Positions 19,283 through 31,183 of a stretch of DNA of 64,000 nucleotides are shown here, piece by piece. Below the pieces are notes generated by a model. It was not told the DNA's origin. It searched no databases and saw only the letters and a list, made by a program, of their open reading frames with translations. Position numbers and translations under genes: made by a program. Origin of the DNA: Muscardinus avellanarius (Eukaryota > Chordata > Mammalia > Rodentia > Gliridae); NCBI GenBank assembly GCA_963383645.1, contig OY726571.1, forward strand, positions 21,503,599 through 21,567,598, in the 5' to 3' direction. Numbering within the stretch: the first letter of the stretch is position 1; each line of letters starts with the position of its first letter.

Positions 19283-20791
19283 CTCCCCAGTCCTGATTTT
19301 ATTTCCTTCAGAATCCTAAGTAGACATATATACCCAAAAGTGGAATTACTACATCATTTAGTAGGTCTATTTGTAACTTCTGAGGAACCTCTATACTGTC
19401 TTTCACAATGGCTACTATCGATTTACATTCCCACCAACAGTGCCCAACACCTTCGCCAAAGCCAAGCTTTGTCTTTTGGATCATTCTAATGGGGTGTGAG
19501 ATGACATCTCAGTGTTGAATTGATTTGCATGTCTCTGATGTCTATTGATGGCGAGCACTTCTCATATACCTTTAGGCCACATTTTTGTTTACTTTAGTAA
19601 ATTGCCTACTTAAGTCCTTTGCCTGTCTTTTGAGTTGTTTGGAAGCTTTTGGCTATTGCATTCCTTATATATTATAGATATTAACCTCTTATCAGATGTG
19701 TGGTTGGTACATACCTTCTCTCATTCTGTAGGGTCTCTCTTTCCTCTACTGTGTCCACTGCTATGCAGGAGATTTTTAGTTTGATATAATCCTATTTGCC
19801 AATTTTTGCTTTTGTTGCCAGTACCTTTGAATTCATATAAGAAAATTGTCACCTAAACCAGTATTGAGTTTTTCCTTGTGTTTTTGCTCAGTGGTTTTAT
19901 AGTTATAGTTTAGACATTTAATCTGTCATCCATTTTGAGTTGATTTTTGTATGTTTTGTGAGATTAGATTACCCTTCCATTCTTTCTCATATTGATATCC
20001 AATTTTCCTGGCTTCATTTGTCCAAGAGACTATCCTGTTCCCTTTGTGAAATCTTCGTGCCCTTGTCAAATATGGATTGGCAGTGTGTGTGGGGGGTTCA
20101 TTTTGGGATTCTTGTTCTATTTAACTGGCCTGTATATCTTTGTTATGCCAGTATCATGCCATTTTAATTACTGCAGCTTCGTAATATCGTTTGAAATCAG
20201 ATATGTGATGATTTTGCCTTTGTTCTTTTTGCTCCTGAATGTTTTAGCTATTCAGCAACTTTCATACTTTCATATGAATTTTAGGATTTTTTTCTAGTTC
20301 TTTGAAAAATACTATTGGAATTCTGATAGGAATTGAGCTGAATCTGTAGATATCATTGAGTAGTATAGACATTTTAACAATATTGATTCTTCTAATTTAT
20401 TTATTTAGATCTTCTTCAATTCCTTTCATCCATGTTTTAGAGTTTTTAATATATAAACCTTTCACCTTCTTGGTTTAACTCATTCCTAAGTATTTTATTC
20501 TTTTTGATCCTAATGTAAATGGAATTGTATTCATAATCTCTTTTTTGATAGTTCATTTTTAATGTACAAAAACACAACTTATTTTTGTATATAAATTTTG
20601 TATCCTGCTTGTTTGCTAAATTTATTAGGTATAACAGTTTGTGGAGTCTTTAGGGTTTTTTTTTTATACATTATATCATCTTATCTGAAACAGATTGCTT
20701 TGCATCTTTCTTTTTTCTGATATACTTTTATTTTTTCTTCTTTCTTTTTCTTGCCTAATTCCTCTGGCTAGGACCAATGTTATGTTGAAAA

Positions 20792-20991
20792 AGAGGGATA
20801 GCCAGGCATAGTGGCGCACGCTTGTAATCCCTGCACTTGGGAGGCAGAGACAGGAGGATCACGCAGGTTCGAAACCAGCCGCGCTGGCTTAAGAGACCCT
20901 ATTTCCAAATAAAAATATAAAATAGGTCTGGGAGTGTAGCCCGGAGGCAGAAGGGTTTCCAGAAACCCCAGTACCATCAAAGAGAGGGATA
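20792..20991 (+). mobile_element. B1-dID SINE inside L1, young subfamily
   Basis: The element at 20801-20982 is flanked by 'agagggata' (20792-20800 and 20983-20991). Shortened middle 'cagccgcgctggcttaagag' and end 'cagaaaccccagtaccatc'. Confidence 0.92.
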
Positions 20992-21056
20992 AGAGCAACA
21001 TCCTTTTCTTTTTACTGATCTTAGAGGAAAAGCTGTCAGCTTAGCACTGCATTCTG

Positions 21057-21105
21057 GTCTGCACATAATAAAGGTTGTACAGGACAACCTTTATTATGTG
21101 CAGAC
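21057..21105. repeat. Perfect 22-bp inverted repeat with 5-nt loop
   Basis: Arms 21057-21078 and 21084-21105 are exact reverse complements around 'acagg'. The right arm ('cctttattatgtg') fits the L1 text and the left arm is extra. Confidence 0.95.
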
Positions 21106-21355
21106 ACAAGTCTTTCTTTCCTAATTGAAAATTGTTATCATGAAAAGGCTGTTGAGTTTTGTCAAATGCCTTTTTAACTCTATTTAAATGAGAATATGGT
21201 TTTTATCTTTTGTTCTCTTAAAGTGATGCCTCATATTAATTGATTTGCATATATTTAATCAGTCTTGTATCGCCAGGATAAATCCCCCTCGATCACGACA
21301 TATGATCCTCTTCATGCACTGTTGCATTTGGATTGCTAGTATTTTGTTGAGGGAG

Positions 21356-21867
21356 AAAATCCTGCAATCACTGTTCCCCTAATCTAAGCCAACACTTGGT
21401 ACATGGAAGAATTTCCACTCCTCATTGAATAAAGAATGGTTTGGTTCCAGTGCTTTGCCATTAATTGAAAGCCACAAAGAACTTGGGCAAACAAATGAAG
21501 AGAGCTGATAATAAAAGCACAGTGTAGTCAGTAGTGTACTTTCTCATTTGTGCTCCTTGATAGGACTTGAACTTCCTAATATGCATTTCAGCCTCGATGT
21601 ACACATTGAATAGTCTTTAGGAACAAGAGAAAAGATCAAGTAATAGGTGTGCAAAATCACAAGGAGTAAATACAAAGACCTATTTCTTTGTGCTACATTA
21701 GGAAAGGTCAGGGAGATGAGAAACAGTGAAATCAAAGGCATTGATTCTAGGATATTTTGCCAAGTATATACTGTGAATGAATAAGGTGAAATTCCTTTGT
21801 CACTTTCTGAAAAGGATGAGAAAGTAAACAGATGATGCCGAAACTAAGGAATTATCTCCTAGGTAAG
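21356..21867. other. Unique DNA, nothing recognised
   Basis: No gene or named repeat recognised. Confidence 0.45.
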
Positions 21868-22060
21868 TGCTTCTCAAACATTAATGTGCCTACAAACCAC
21901 CTGAAAAGCGTATCAAAAGTAGATTGTGATTGAGTAGGTCCAAGCTAGGGACTGAAATTCCAAATATTTTTAAAAAGCTTCAGGGTCATACAAAGCTGCT
22001 GGACCCCAGAGTCCTACAGGATCATACAATGTGCTATAGACCACAGAGTCCTAGGTTAAA
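21868..22060 (+). mobile_element. MER5-like (hAT-Charlie) fragment
   Basis: 'gcttctcaaacattaatgtg', 'aaaccacctgaaaagcgtat', 'agattgtgattgagtaggtc' and 'gaccacagagtcc' follow MER5A/B. Confidence 0.6.
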
Positions 22061-22171
22061 CTAGCTGCCATCTTTTGTACACCAAATTAATTTCTTAGTT
22101 TGAGTTCATCTAGAAAGATCTACAACACTCTGATCCCTTGGCTGAGTTGGGTTGAAAGGGAGAGTCAAAAT

Positions 22172-22384
22172 TGAATTCCCAGCTGGGTGTGGTGGCGCAT
22201 GCTTGTAATCCCAGCATTTGGTAGGCGAAGACAAGAAGATCTCAGTTGTCGGACAGCCTCAGCTACTTAGTGAGGTCCTTTGCAACTCAGTGAGACCCTG
22301 TTTTAAAATAAAGAATACAAAATAGGGCTGGGGTGTAGCTTGGAGGTAGAATGCCACTGGGTTTCATCCCAAGTACCGCAAAAT

Positions 22385-22428
<44 letters not shown>

Positions 22429-22438
22429 CTGAATTCCC
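22172..22438 (+). mobile_element. B1-dID SINE with (AAC)n tail
   Basis: The element at 22181-22429 is flanked by 'tgaattccc' (22172-22180 and 22430-22438). Its tail is a (CAA)n microsatellite at 22384-22429. Confidence 0.92.
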
Positions 22439-24526
22439 TGGGAAAAAAAGTTTATTTTTCATGTACATTCTAGTGACTAATTAGACTAAGATATATACAT
22501 CTCAGTTGTTGGGTTCTCTGTGATTTTATTATTCTTTTCCCACCCATGTGTTTTTACCAGAACCATCTATTTATCAAGGCTATTCTTCATGTCTACTTTC
22601 CTCCAATCTCTTTTCTTCCTTCCAACCTCCCAAATCCAAATTAGGGTGGTGGGTTCCTCATCACCCAGGAAAGCAAAGTTCCCATCTTATTTCTACCAAT
22701 CCCACTAAGTACATTGGTGTTTTCAGAGCCTTGGATTTTTCTTTACTGAAATAAGAAGCATGTAAAGGCTGTGCGTGGGAGTATATAAAGCTAATGAGAT
22801 GACATGTAACATGCATAACAAAACGGCTGGCACAAAGTGGATACCAAATCAATATCAGGTTCCACCCCTAGCCCACTTACTTGTTCCATTCCAACGTGGT
22901 TTTGCATAATCTGAAATCACTGCATGTCAACGTCATGTAAAATCTGTCGTTTATACAGTACCCTGTGATCCTCAACTTTTACACTACTTTTCTTCAAGAT
23001 TAATTTAAAGCAATTAAAATGAACAAGTTCTGATCTCCAGAAATTACAAGCATCCCTCTGCTGAACACTGTACTGTGGTAGTATAGGTTGATTTGGAATG
23101 CCAAAGACACAGAACAGATGCCAGAAAGCAAAGGTAGTAACTTAAATGGGTCTGGCATTAACCAATATAACTTAAGGAAACATTTTCATGAATCATCTTT
23201 CTTGGATCTTGACCAAAAATAATTATTTTACATTTTGTCATCTCTTCATTTAGCTTTTTACTTAATCCTTTGTTAAAGTATGTGTTAACAGTCTTAATTT
23301 GTGTGATTTACTTAATGAAAATGGGATACATAAAAAAGTGTCACTTTCTAAGCATCTAGAGAATTGTTTTCTATCTTAATCACCAAGTATGTCAGAGCCA
23401 TTGTTTAAACGTCTTCTATTTCAATCTGTGGTTTGTTTCTGCCATCCAAAAATGACTGAACTTTCGTTTCTACCAGCTGTATTTCTGACTATGAACATTC
23501 AAATGTGGACCATGTGTGACAGAAAATCCTCCAATGGCTGCGAATATGGGTAGACTTAAGGCAGAGTGTTTGTTGGAAAATTGTTATGTAATGCATATTT
23601 TCATTCACTCACTTATTAAACATTTATTCTGTGTCAAATTCTATGTGGACCATAGTGAGCAGACTATTCCCTCAGCAAAGTACTTGTGCACACATACAGT
23701 GAAAGTACACGTCTTTGAAATGTGTACTAGATCACCCTCTCCTTGTTAGATATTTTGCACTAGTTCTAATGCAACTGCAAACAGTTTTTGTGACAAAAAT
23801 TCTAATTACCTACAGTGACAGAAATTTGAATTGACAATAACATGGGTGTATTTGTTGGTAGAGAATGTTTCTGGTTAGGAATAGATTTCTAATATGTTGA
23901 GATACCTCTTAGAGAAACAGAAAGCCTGTCCCCAAAGCAGGCAGTTGTCCCCATGCCTGCCACTGAATTGTAGGAGCTCAAGGTCAGTTGGGGGAGCAGC
24001 TTGTTGTTTTCTGAGACACCAGCTGAGGGAGTATGTGGACACTCACCTGACAGAAATCTCTCTGGCCTGGTGTGAAACAGAACCGCCTCACCCCAGTCCT
24101 CAGACCAACGTTTTCAGAACATTGCTAAGAGTAAACAAGGGGAATCTTCTTAATACAATTATCATACAATGACATATCTAAAAATGTTGAAACTAGGGTC
24201 TTTTACATGGATAAAATGAAAGGGAAATAGCCTTGGCTAGATAAACACCTTCCCCTGAATCTCAATACAGTAATTTTGTTAACAGTTGCAGATCTCTCTG
24301 CATTAAAGCATCTAAAGCATCTATTTAAATATTTCTAGTTTGCTTTTATTGTAATTTTTTTGAGATTGGAAAAAAATAGTCCTTGAAGATTTTTTTGCCA
24401 CAGTTTTGAGCACTTTGAGATGGTTACAGTACACCACATATTTTTCCTGGTCCTCAAGAAATCTGGAGGGGTGGGGATGGCTTTCTATCCCCTAATACTT
24501 ATCAGGGTACTGTATCCAGCACACGC
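22439..24526. other. 2.1 kb unique DNA, SINE-free
   Basis: No gene recognised. 'attcactcacttattaaaca' at about 23603 resembles an L2 3' motif. Open frames of up to 92 codons show no family resemblance. Confidence 0.45.
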
Positions 24527-24547
24527 ATGTGCGCGCGCGCGCACACA

Positions 24548-24596
<49 letters not shown>
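24527..24596. repeat. (GC)n(CA)n alternating microsatellite
   Basis: 'gtgcgcgcgcgcgc' runs into a long CA repeat with one 'ATA' interruption, giving about 68 nt of purine-pyrimidine alternation. Confidence 0.95.
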
Positions 24597-24599
<3 letters not shown>

Positions 24600-25317
24600 T
24601 GAGATTCTCTATCTGTTCATTCCAGTATTCCCAAACTCATGGTAAACCATTAGGTACTGGGGATGTCCCCAATTAGCAGAACAAGTTCTATCTTACAAAT
24701 ACAGAACATTATTTATATGCATTACTAGACCTCACAATGGAGCCTCAACTTGAGATTCTTTCACAGCGCGTAGCCCACAATTGACCATGGCCCAGATGTT
24801 GATCCCAATCACCTTTACTACAGTTGATCTTCCAGGTTTATGGAGAAGAGAATGGAGAATCAAATTTCTACATTCACTTTAGAAGCAGTGAAACTGAAAT
24901 AGCCAGAGATCTATAGACTTGCCAAGCTAAAATATAAGTTGAATCAATATTCAAATACAGCCTAGACTCTAGTACTGGGTTTTAATTATAAACCCAATTT
25001 CTGATTGTTGACCAGCCCAGTGCTCCTAACACAATAGTTTATTGTTCCTGGGTTCAGAATGGTCATGTTTTCAAGGGCAATCTGAGCATCTGTAGACAGG
25101 TCTAAATAAACACTCAGAGTATTAAACACCTTCATATACCAAATCATCAGAGTTCTCACTTCTCTATCATTTTGTATAATTTAAAAATATTTTCTCCTGG
25201 GTTTCCTTAAGAAAAATCAAAGGTTCCTTCCAGGCAAGGAAATAAGGCCAGGAATGCCTTGTGTGACAGGACTGAGTAAAAGTAAAAGTCTGTTCTCAAA
25301 GAAGTCTACATAAAGCA
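24597..25317. other. Unique DNA, nothing recognised
   Basis: No gene or named repeat recognised. Confidence 0.45.
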
Positions 25318-25482
25318 CTGCTTCTCATTTGCCTCCCAGAAAATGGGTGGGTGACAGTGTCCAGAGACATTTTGGTTGTCACAACCAGGAAGAGGAAATA
25401 CTACATACCACATAAGTCCTCCCCACCAACTAAAAACTCTCCATCCCCAAATGTCAGCAGGACCATGTTGGAGAAGCCCTGG
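25318..25482 (+). mobile_element. MER20-like (hAT-Charlie) fragment
   Basis: 'cactgcttctcatttgcctc', 'gtccagagacattttggttg', 'tcacaaccag' and the closing 'ccccaaatgtcagcaggacc', 'gttggagaagccctgg' follow MER20 end to end. Confidence 0.65.
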
Positions 25483-26160
25483 TGTGTTACTATAAACAAA
25501 AATCTGTTAAGCTTTCAGATGACAGAATGTGGAAAGGTCTTTGAGAATCTAGAGATCTCAGTTTCTGGGATCTTGAAAGTTCATCACCAAAGGAGAAATT
25601 TTTCCAAGGCCGTATTGGTAGCATTTAGTCAAACAAATGCATTAGAAATTGAAATATCTGCGACAACGATTGCTATTTATTGTTTTGTTGGAACACAGCA
25701 ACATTTGCCCTTGAAGAAAAAGAACTGCTTATATCATTCAGTAGCAGCCCTGCTGGTTAACGCAGCAGATGACTCAGTGGAAGGCACTGGAAAGCCTGCC
25801 CAGCGCAGGGCCTCTCACCTGCAGCAAGGCTTCAGTCTAGGGTGAATGAGAGGAAGGGCAGCTATGAAGGACTGGGTTGCCAACCTCTCTCCCAACTCTG
25901 CCATGTTTTCTTGAACCTCATTGCCTTGTGCATGGTCAAGAATTTGCCTTTCCAGTTGCTTTCTTCTCTATTCTGCCTCTCTCTGGCTATACCAATCCTC
26001 CAACAAGCTTTACCAAGGAGTTGGAATGTCACTGCCTCCTCTCATTTTCCACCAGACAAGAATCTACTCTACTGAGTGAGGAGAATCCTCATTCGCCAAA
26101 GAACAGAATCTCCACTTGGCTTAACAGTATGTGGACGACTCGTTAAAATGTGCTGAAGAA
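25483..26160. other. Unique DNA with the longest open frame of the window
   Basis: The 164-codon frame at 25351-25845 starts inside the MER20-like element and shows no recognisable domain. I regard it as chance. No other content recognised. Confidence 0.45.
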
Positions 26161-26385
26161 GCGGGGCATAGTGGTACACACTTGTCATCCTAGTACCTGA
26201 AAGTCTGAGACAGGAGGATCACATATTTGAGACAAGCCTCAGCAACTTAAGTGAAACTCTGAAAAACTTAGTGAAAGCCTGTCTCCAAATAAAAAAATAA
26301 AAATAAAAAGGGCTTGGGGTTGTAGGTCAAAAGTAGTAAGCCCCTGGATTCAATCTCTAGTACAAAAAAAAAAAAAAAAAAAAAG
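26161..26385 (+). mobile_element. B1-dID SINE
   Basis: 'gcggggcatagtggtacaca', 'gtctgagacaggaggatcac', a diverged ID half, and a 21-nt A tail. Confidence 0.8.
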
Positions 26386-26972
26386 CACAAGAGGAGGTAG
26401 GAGAAAGGATTAAAGGATTGCTAGAGTTACCATAAGAAGCTCATTTCCTCCTGTCTTTTTTAGAGGCGGTCATTTAGACAGAAACTTGGTTGAGTCATTC
26501 CTTAGGCAGATCTGATGCTGGCTGGCTCTGTCGGACTTGGGTCGGTCTGCCATGGCCAGGGAATGCTTGCCAAGTGTCCATTCCTATCAGTGGTGATCTC
26601 AGAAGCTTGCACAGTTTTGAGTCACTGAACTGCTTTTCTTCTGCCCTGATCCCACTCCCAGATTCCTAGCAGATTCATTGGAAGCCTTCGGAGTTCAGAA
26701 TTGTGAAAAATCCCTGGAGTCAAATTCCTTGAGCTAAGAAAGGGATCCATCATCCCAAGTCTCCCAGAAATCAGAAAAAAAAAAAAAAAACAGGATCCCT
26801 CTAAAGCTTCATTCTCCACCTAGCCTATCCCAGATGGGTTGTCCCAAATGGGCAGACGTTAACAGAGAAATAGTTTCAGATCCTTTATAAAAAGACTCTG
26901 GTTATTTTTCTTCTCAGATTTCTTCACAAAATCAAATTCGTTTGGATGCAGAAAGAGCAAGATATATTTCTT
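26386..26972. other. Unique DNA, nothing recognised
   Basis: An A tract at 26775-26790. No gene or named repeat recognised. Confidence 0.45.
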
Positions 26973-27200
26973 AAAACAGTCTTGTTAAGCCGGGCGTGGT
27001 GGCGCACGCTTGTAATCCCCGCGCTTGGGAGGCGGAGACAGGAGGATCGCGCAGGTTTGAAGCCAGCCGTGCTGGCGTAAGAGACCCTGTTTCAAAAATA
27101 TAAAATAGGTCTGGGAGTGTAGCCCGGAGGAAGAAGGGCTTCCAGGAACCCCAGTACCACCAAAACAACAACAACAACAAAAAAAAAACAGTCTTGTTAA
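26973..27200 (+). mobile_element. B1-dID SINE, young subfamily, best preserved
   Basis: The element at 26989-27184 is flanked by a perfect 16-bp duplication, 'aaaacagtcttgttaa' (26973-26988 and 27185-27200). It retains CpGs ('gccgggcgtggtggcgcacg', 'gatcgcgcagg'), which suggests a recent insertion. Confidence 0.95.
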
Positions 27201-28504
27201 ATCTTTATTAAAAATCCCTTCAAGTAAAATTATTTTCCTTCAGCCAATTTCTTCTTTCAGGTATCCACTTCTGTGAAAGACTAGATTTGCGACCTCAGGT
27301 GAGATGAATTTCTCAACTTGTGAAACTTCCATCATCTGTCCCCATGTTTGGGTCAACACTTGAAGTTAGAGCAAGAGCTCCTTTACAACTCTAGATAACA
27401 AGACAATATTGCTAGAATGAAACAGGCTATTGTAAAGCATAAACCGACTGGTTCTTCAGAGCTGCTTTGAGCAGAGAGAGTCTATAATTCTTCTGAAGTG
27501 CTCTTACATGCCGTCATTTGTCACTCATGATCAAAACCTATGATAAATTTTGCTTCTAGAAAATGTATCCCTCTGCTCCTCGTCAGATCTAATGGGAGCA
27601 GCTACATTCCACGACAGGCAGGATTCTTGTCAGCTTATCCCCTGCAGGCCAGACAGGTGTGGCCTAAGCCCTAGTCTAGGTAAGAGACCTCCTATAAAAG
27701 CCCAGGTGCTGCAGGAAGCTCAGGGGTGAGATCAGAAATTGGCCCCGATCCCTCTGAGGTGGGATTATGAGTCATCCTTTCTAAGGTGATCTCTTAACCA
27801 TTTCCTCCGGTGATTCCCAGTGCCTCTGCTTCCTAGGCAGGGGTCCCAAAGCCCTGAGACCTTCCCTGGGGTAGGTCTTGGGGGGTTAGGTCAAAACTCA
27901 CTCCCACTACCACCAGTAAAAGAAAGAAAGGAAGAAAGGAAAAAGAAAAACTCTTTGTATCTGAATGCTCAAGAGAAAGAAGAACAAGTGGAGATTTTTC
28001 ATTCAGAGCTAACACTGTGTCACAGCAGTTGTCAAGGATGAGAGGTGTCGGTGCTCAACTGAATTGGGTTCCAGCTATTATTGAAACCTCTTTGGCAACT
28101 GAGTCAAGCTTAATTAAATGGGCCTCTCTGCTCAGCGCCAAGGCTGAGACGGGCTTCAATTCCTGAAGTTTTCTAAGGATGCCTAACTGATTCCTTTAGT
28201 TTTCATTCTGCATACTTGTGTGCTGTCTCTGGTCCCATGTCAACCTGAATGTAAAACCTAATCCTCTGCCAGTTTTTAGAAGGAAACCCATCTACACGAA
28301 ATGCAATCTGATGGTAGAATTTGCCGAGGCCTCCAGTACTGGGTGCTTACTTCCAAGTTCTCTCTTCAGGTTGACCAGGAGTCTTATCTGCCCCATAACC
28401 ATCTTAATGTCAGTTGATCCCCAAAAGATATTCTCCCAGCAGATACCTCTTTTCATCAGAAAAATTCTGAGATCCATTAGTACCATTTCATTAAAATAGT
28501 ATCT
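27201..28504. other. Unique DNA with a TATA-bearing segment
   Basis: No gene recognised. A TATA-type 'cctataaaagccc' lies at about 27689-27701. A purine run lies at about 27917-27951. Open frames of 60-93 codons show no family. Confidence 0.45.
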
Positions 28505-28715
28505 CAGCCCACGTGGTGGCTCATGCTTGTAATCTCAGTGCTTGAGAGGCTGAGATAGGAGGATTGCACAAGTTCAGCCTCAGCTACTTAGTGAGGCTCT
28601 CAGCAACTTAGTGAGACCCTGTTTCCAAATAAATTATAAAATAGGTCTGGGAGGATAGCCTGGAGGTAGAAAAGCCCAGGTCCCACCCCCAGTACCACCA
28701 AAAAAAAAAAAAAAT
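28505..28715 (+). mobile_element. B1-dID SINE
   Basis: 'cagcccacgtggtggctcat', 'aggctgagataggaggattg', 'aaattataaaataggtctgg' and 'cccacccccagtaccacc', then an A tail. Confidence 0.88.
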
Positions 28716-29177
28716 CTGAATTTACAAAGATAGTACTGACTTTCTATATAATTAATAATGGCATAATATGAATTCACTTCTATTCATGTTAACTGTTTAA
28801 CAATCAAATATTTAGAATCTTCTAAGTAGCAAGTCATATGGCTTTGAATTATGTTATTCCAGTGAAAGAATAATTCCTGATAACTGTCCAGCTGTCCTAG
28901 AGCAACAGAAAGAGGGACTGAATGGGCTATCAGTAAAAATATCATTGAAGAAGTCACTTAGTTATTTGAGAAATAATTTCAAAATATGGATAATGAAGTT
29001 ATTATTCCTAGTGCTTTTAATGATTTTTATCGGCTTTTCTCCAAGTTTATAGAGGAAAAAAGCATTATTCAAAAAAAAAAAACAAGAGAAACTTCACTCA
29101 AGATCTAAGTTATAACAAAATAGGTTTACTTTTTTGCAGTACCATTTGAAGAAATTATTTTACTTGGACACTTCAAA
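28716..29177. other. Unique AT-rich DNA, nothing recognised
   Basis: No gene or named repeat recognised. Confidence 0.45.
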
Positions 29178-29418
29178 AACTGGTTAAGTCTCACCGGACA
29201 TGGTGGTGCACACTTGTAATCCCAGCATTTAGAAGGCTGAGACAGGAGAATCATAGTTTACAGGCAGCCTCAGCTACTTAATGAGGCCCTTTGCAACTCA
29301 GTGAGACCCTGTTTCCAAATAAATAATAAAGAATAGGGCTGCAGGTTTAGCTCAGAGATAGAATACCTTGGGTTCCATCCCCCCGCCAAAAAAATAAAAA
29401 TAAATAACTGGTTAAGTC
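29178..29418 (+). mobile_element. B1-dID SINE
   Basis: The element at 29191-29405 is flanked by perfect 13-bp 'aactggttaagtc' (29178-29190 and 29406-29418). It has the 'ttacaggcagcctcagctac' variant of the older subfamily. Confidence 0.92.
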
Positions 29419-29479
29419 ACGCTAAGTTGTGCCAGTGTACCTCGAAAACCAATTCTTAGCTAATGAATATAAAATTTAG

Positions 29480-29592
29480 TAAGTTTATTTATTTATTTAT
29501 TTATTTATTTATTTTTGTGGTGCTGTGCTTCAAATCTGCAATCCTTCTGTCTCATACTGTAAAGTTCTAGGATTATAGGCATATGTGATCTG
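29480..29592 (-). mobile_element. Internally deleted SINE with (TTTA)n tail, antisense
   Basis: (ATTT)n at 29484-29514, then 'ttgtggtgctgtgcttcaaa' and 'ttctgtctcatactgtaaag'. The ID half and linker are missing. Confidence 0.6.
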
Positions 29593-30483
29593 TTTCTAAA
29601 ACTCAGGAATTTTTACTGCATGGAAATCACCAAGTCATAGCAAAAATAAATAAATAAATAAAAACCAAATTAAAATATCTTATTTGATTTGGCCATTTGA
29701 CACTAATTCTTCTCCTATTATGGCTTTTTCATTAGATTTCATGTCACTCTTGCACAGATAACAATTTGGAGTACTTAAAAATTAAAAACAAGAACTACAA
29801 CAAAAAACTCTCAGCCTGATCTGTCTAGAAGCCAAGATATAAAGAAGAGTGCTATTATACTGTGTAGAATAATAAGTCCTACAGGACCAAACCTGAAGAG
29901 AGGAATCTAGGTCATTGTCCTGACAGATCTGTGCTATAAAATTTTGAAAAAGCCTACATGTCTAGAGCCATGCCAAATAATCATGTGAATTAAGGCTTTG
30001 CTTCTGAGATTTATAGTTGAATAAAGTGCAATATAATTAGCCCCTTTCTTTAAAAAACATATTCAACTATGCAAAAATTGCTACAAGAAATGAAATTAGG
30101 TATAGCATAGTGAAATAATTGTTCCCCCCCAAGAATTTTTTCTGTATACATTTTTAGACTCTGTTGGATTTTTAAAATCATAATGTTTTTAAATGTATAT
30201 GGATGATGTAATCCAATATCTTCATAAGAATTCCCCTCTCCATTCTGCTAAATTCTTATCTCTGTTACTAAACTTTTTCCAACATAGTTAAGGTTATCAG
30301 ATTCTTTCAAACAACAGGCTACTCAATCTGGCTTCCTTCTGTTAAGTCTGTTCTGATTCAAGGGAATAAGAGCTTTCTGTTGGTTCTTCTCCAGTTTATG
30401 TTTGTTGAGTCAAGAAAAGCACTTCATTTAGTAGAGATGTTACCAGTAACCAGGCAAAAAGAAAGAGAAAAGGTCCAGTCCAA
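29593..30483. other. Unique AT-rich DNA, nothing recognised
   Basis: An (AAAT)n patch at about 29645-29662. No gene recognised. Confidence 0.45.
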
Positions 30484-30688
30484 ACTATGGATTATTAAAC
30501 TGAAAATGGTGGTGCATACTTGTAATCCCAGCATTTGGGAGGCTGAGACAGGAGGATCTCAATTCTTGGACGGCCTTAGCTACTTAGTAAGGTCCTTTGC
30601 AACTCAGTGAGACTCTCTTTCAAAGTAAAGAATAAAAATAGGGCTAGGAGTGTAGCTCAGAGGTAGAATGCCCCTGGGTTCCATCCCC

Positions 30689-30740
<52 letters not shown>

Positions 30741-30746
30741 TGGATA
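30484..30746 (+). mobile_element. B1-dID SINE with long CA tail
   Basis: The element at about 30495-30736 lies between 'actatggatta' and 'actatggata'. It has an intact ID half ('tgtagctcagaggtagaatg') and a (CA)n tail at about 30692-30738. Confidence 0.9.
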
Positions 30747-31183
30747 ATCAAAATTATAGCCTTGGAAATCAGATCAAAAGCACATGACCTTTGGCATGTG
30801 AAACTTCAAACTTCAACCTTTCCAATTAGATCTCTCGAGCAAGATATTCTCTAGGCCAGAACTTGAAGGAAGAGGAGCAGGCTAGAAGGCAAAAGGACCC
30901 AGCAAGAAAATTGGACATTCACAAAAAATCTAATAAAAATACACATCTCCACTGAAATAGAATACAGGGAGCCCCTGATTTGGAAATGCAGTGAATTACA
31001 GTTTGCTTGTCAGTCAGTGTTTTGGAACCAGCCTGTATTTTCATTTAGAAGAAATGTTATAAAGCAGGCATATCAAAAATCCCATTAAAATTGTTCTATT
31101 GGTTGCTTTGGGTACATCCATGTTTAAGATGAAAAGTAGGAAAAACAAATTATGTTGCAGTCACAATAAATTAAAATTTAAGA
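30747..31183. other. Unique DNA, nothing recognised
   Basis: No gene or named repeat recognised. Confidence 0.45.

Larger units (their letters stand above)
19180..21355 (-). mobile_element. Old L1 ORF2 region, antisense, with SINE insertion
   Basis: Antisense L1 landmarks run in order: 'ctattgtgaataatgcagca', 'tttacattcccaccaacagt', 'cttatcagatgtgtggttgg', 'tccattttgagttgattttt', 'ttggattgctagtattttgt'. Reading frames are broken throughout, so there is no functional reverse transcriptase. It is continuous with the 3' UTR at 16740-17494. It carries a SINE (20801-20982) and two perfect inverted repeats. Confidence 0.8.

Noticed and set aside
19940..20297. 75- and 101-codon hydrophobic frames
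   Set aside because: They lie antisense within decayed L1 ORF2. The hydrophobic composition comes from T-rich antisense L1 text.
25351..25845. Longest open frame, 164 codons
   Set aside because: It starts inside a MER20-like transposon remnant, has no recognisable domain and no splice or promoter context. A length of this order is expected by chance in 64 kb.
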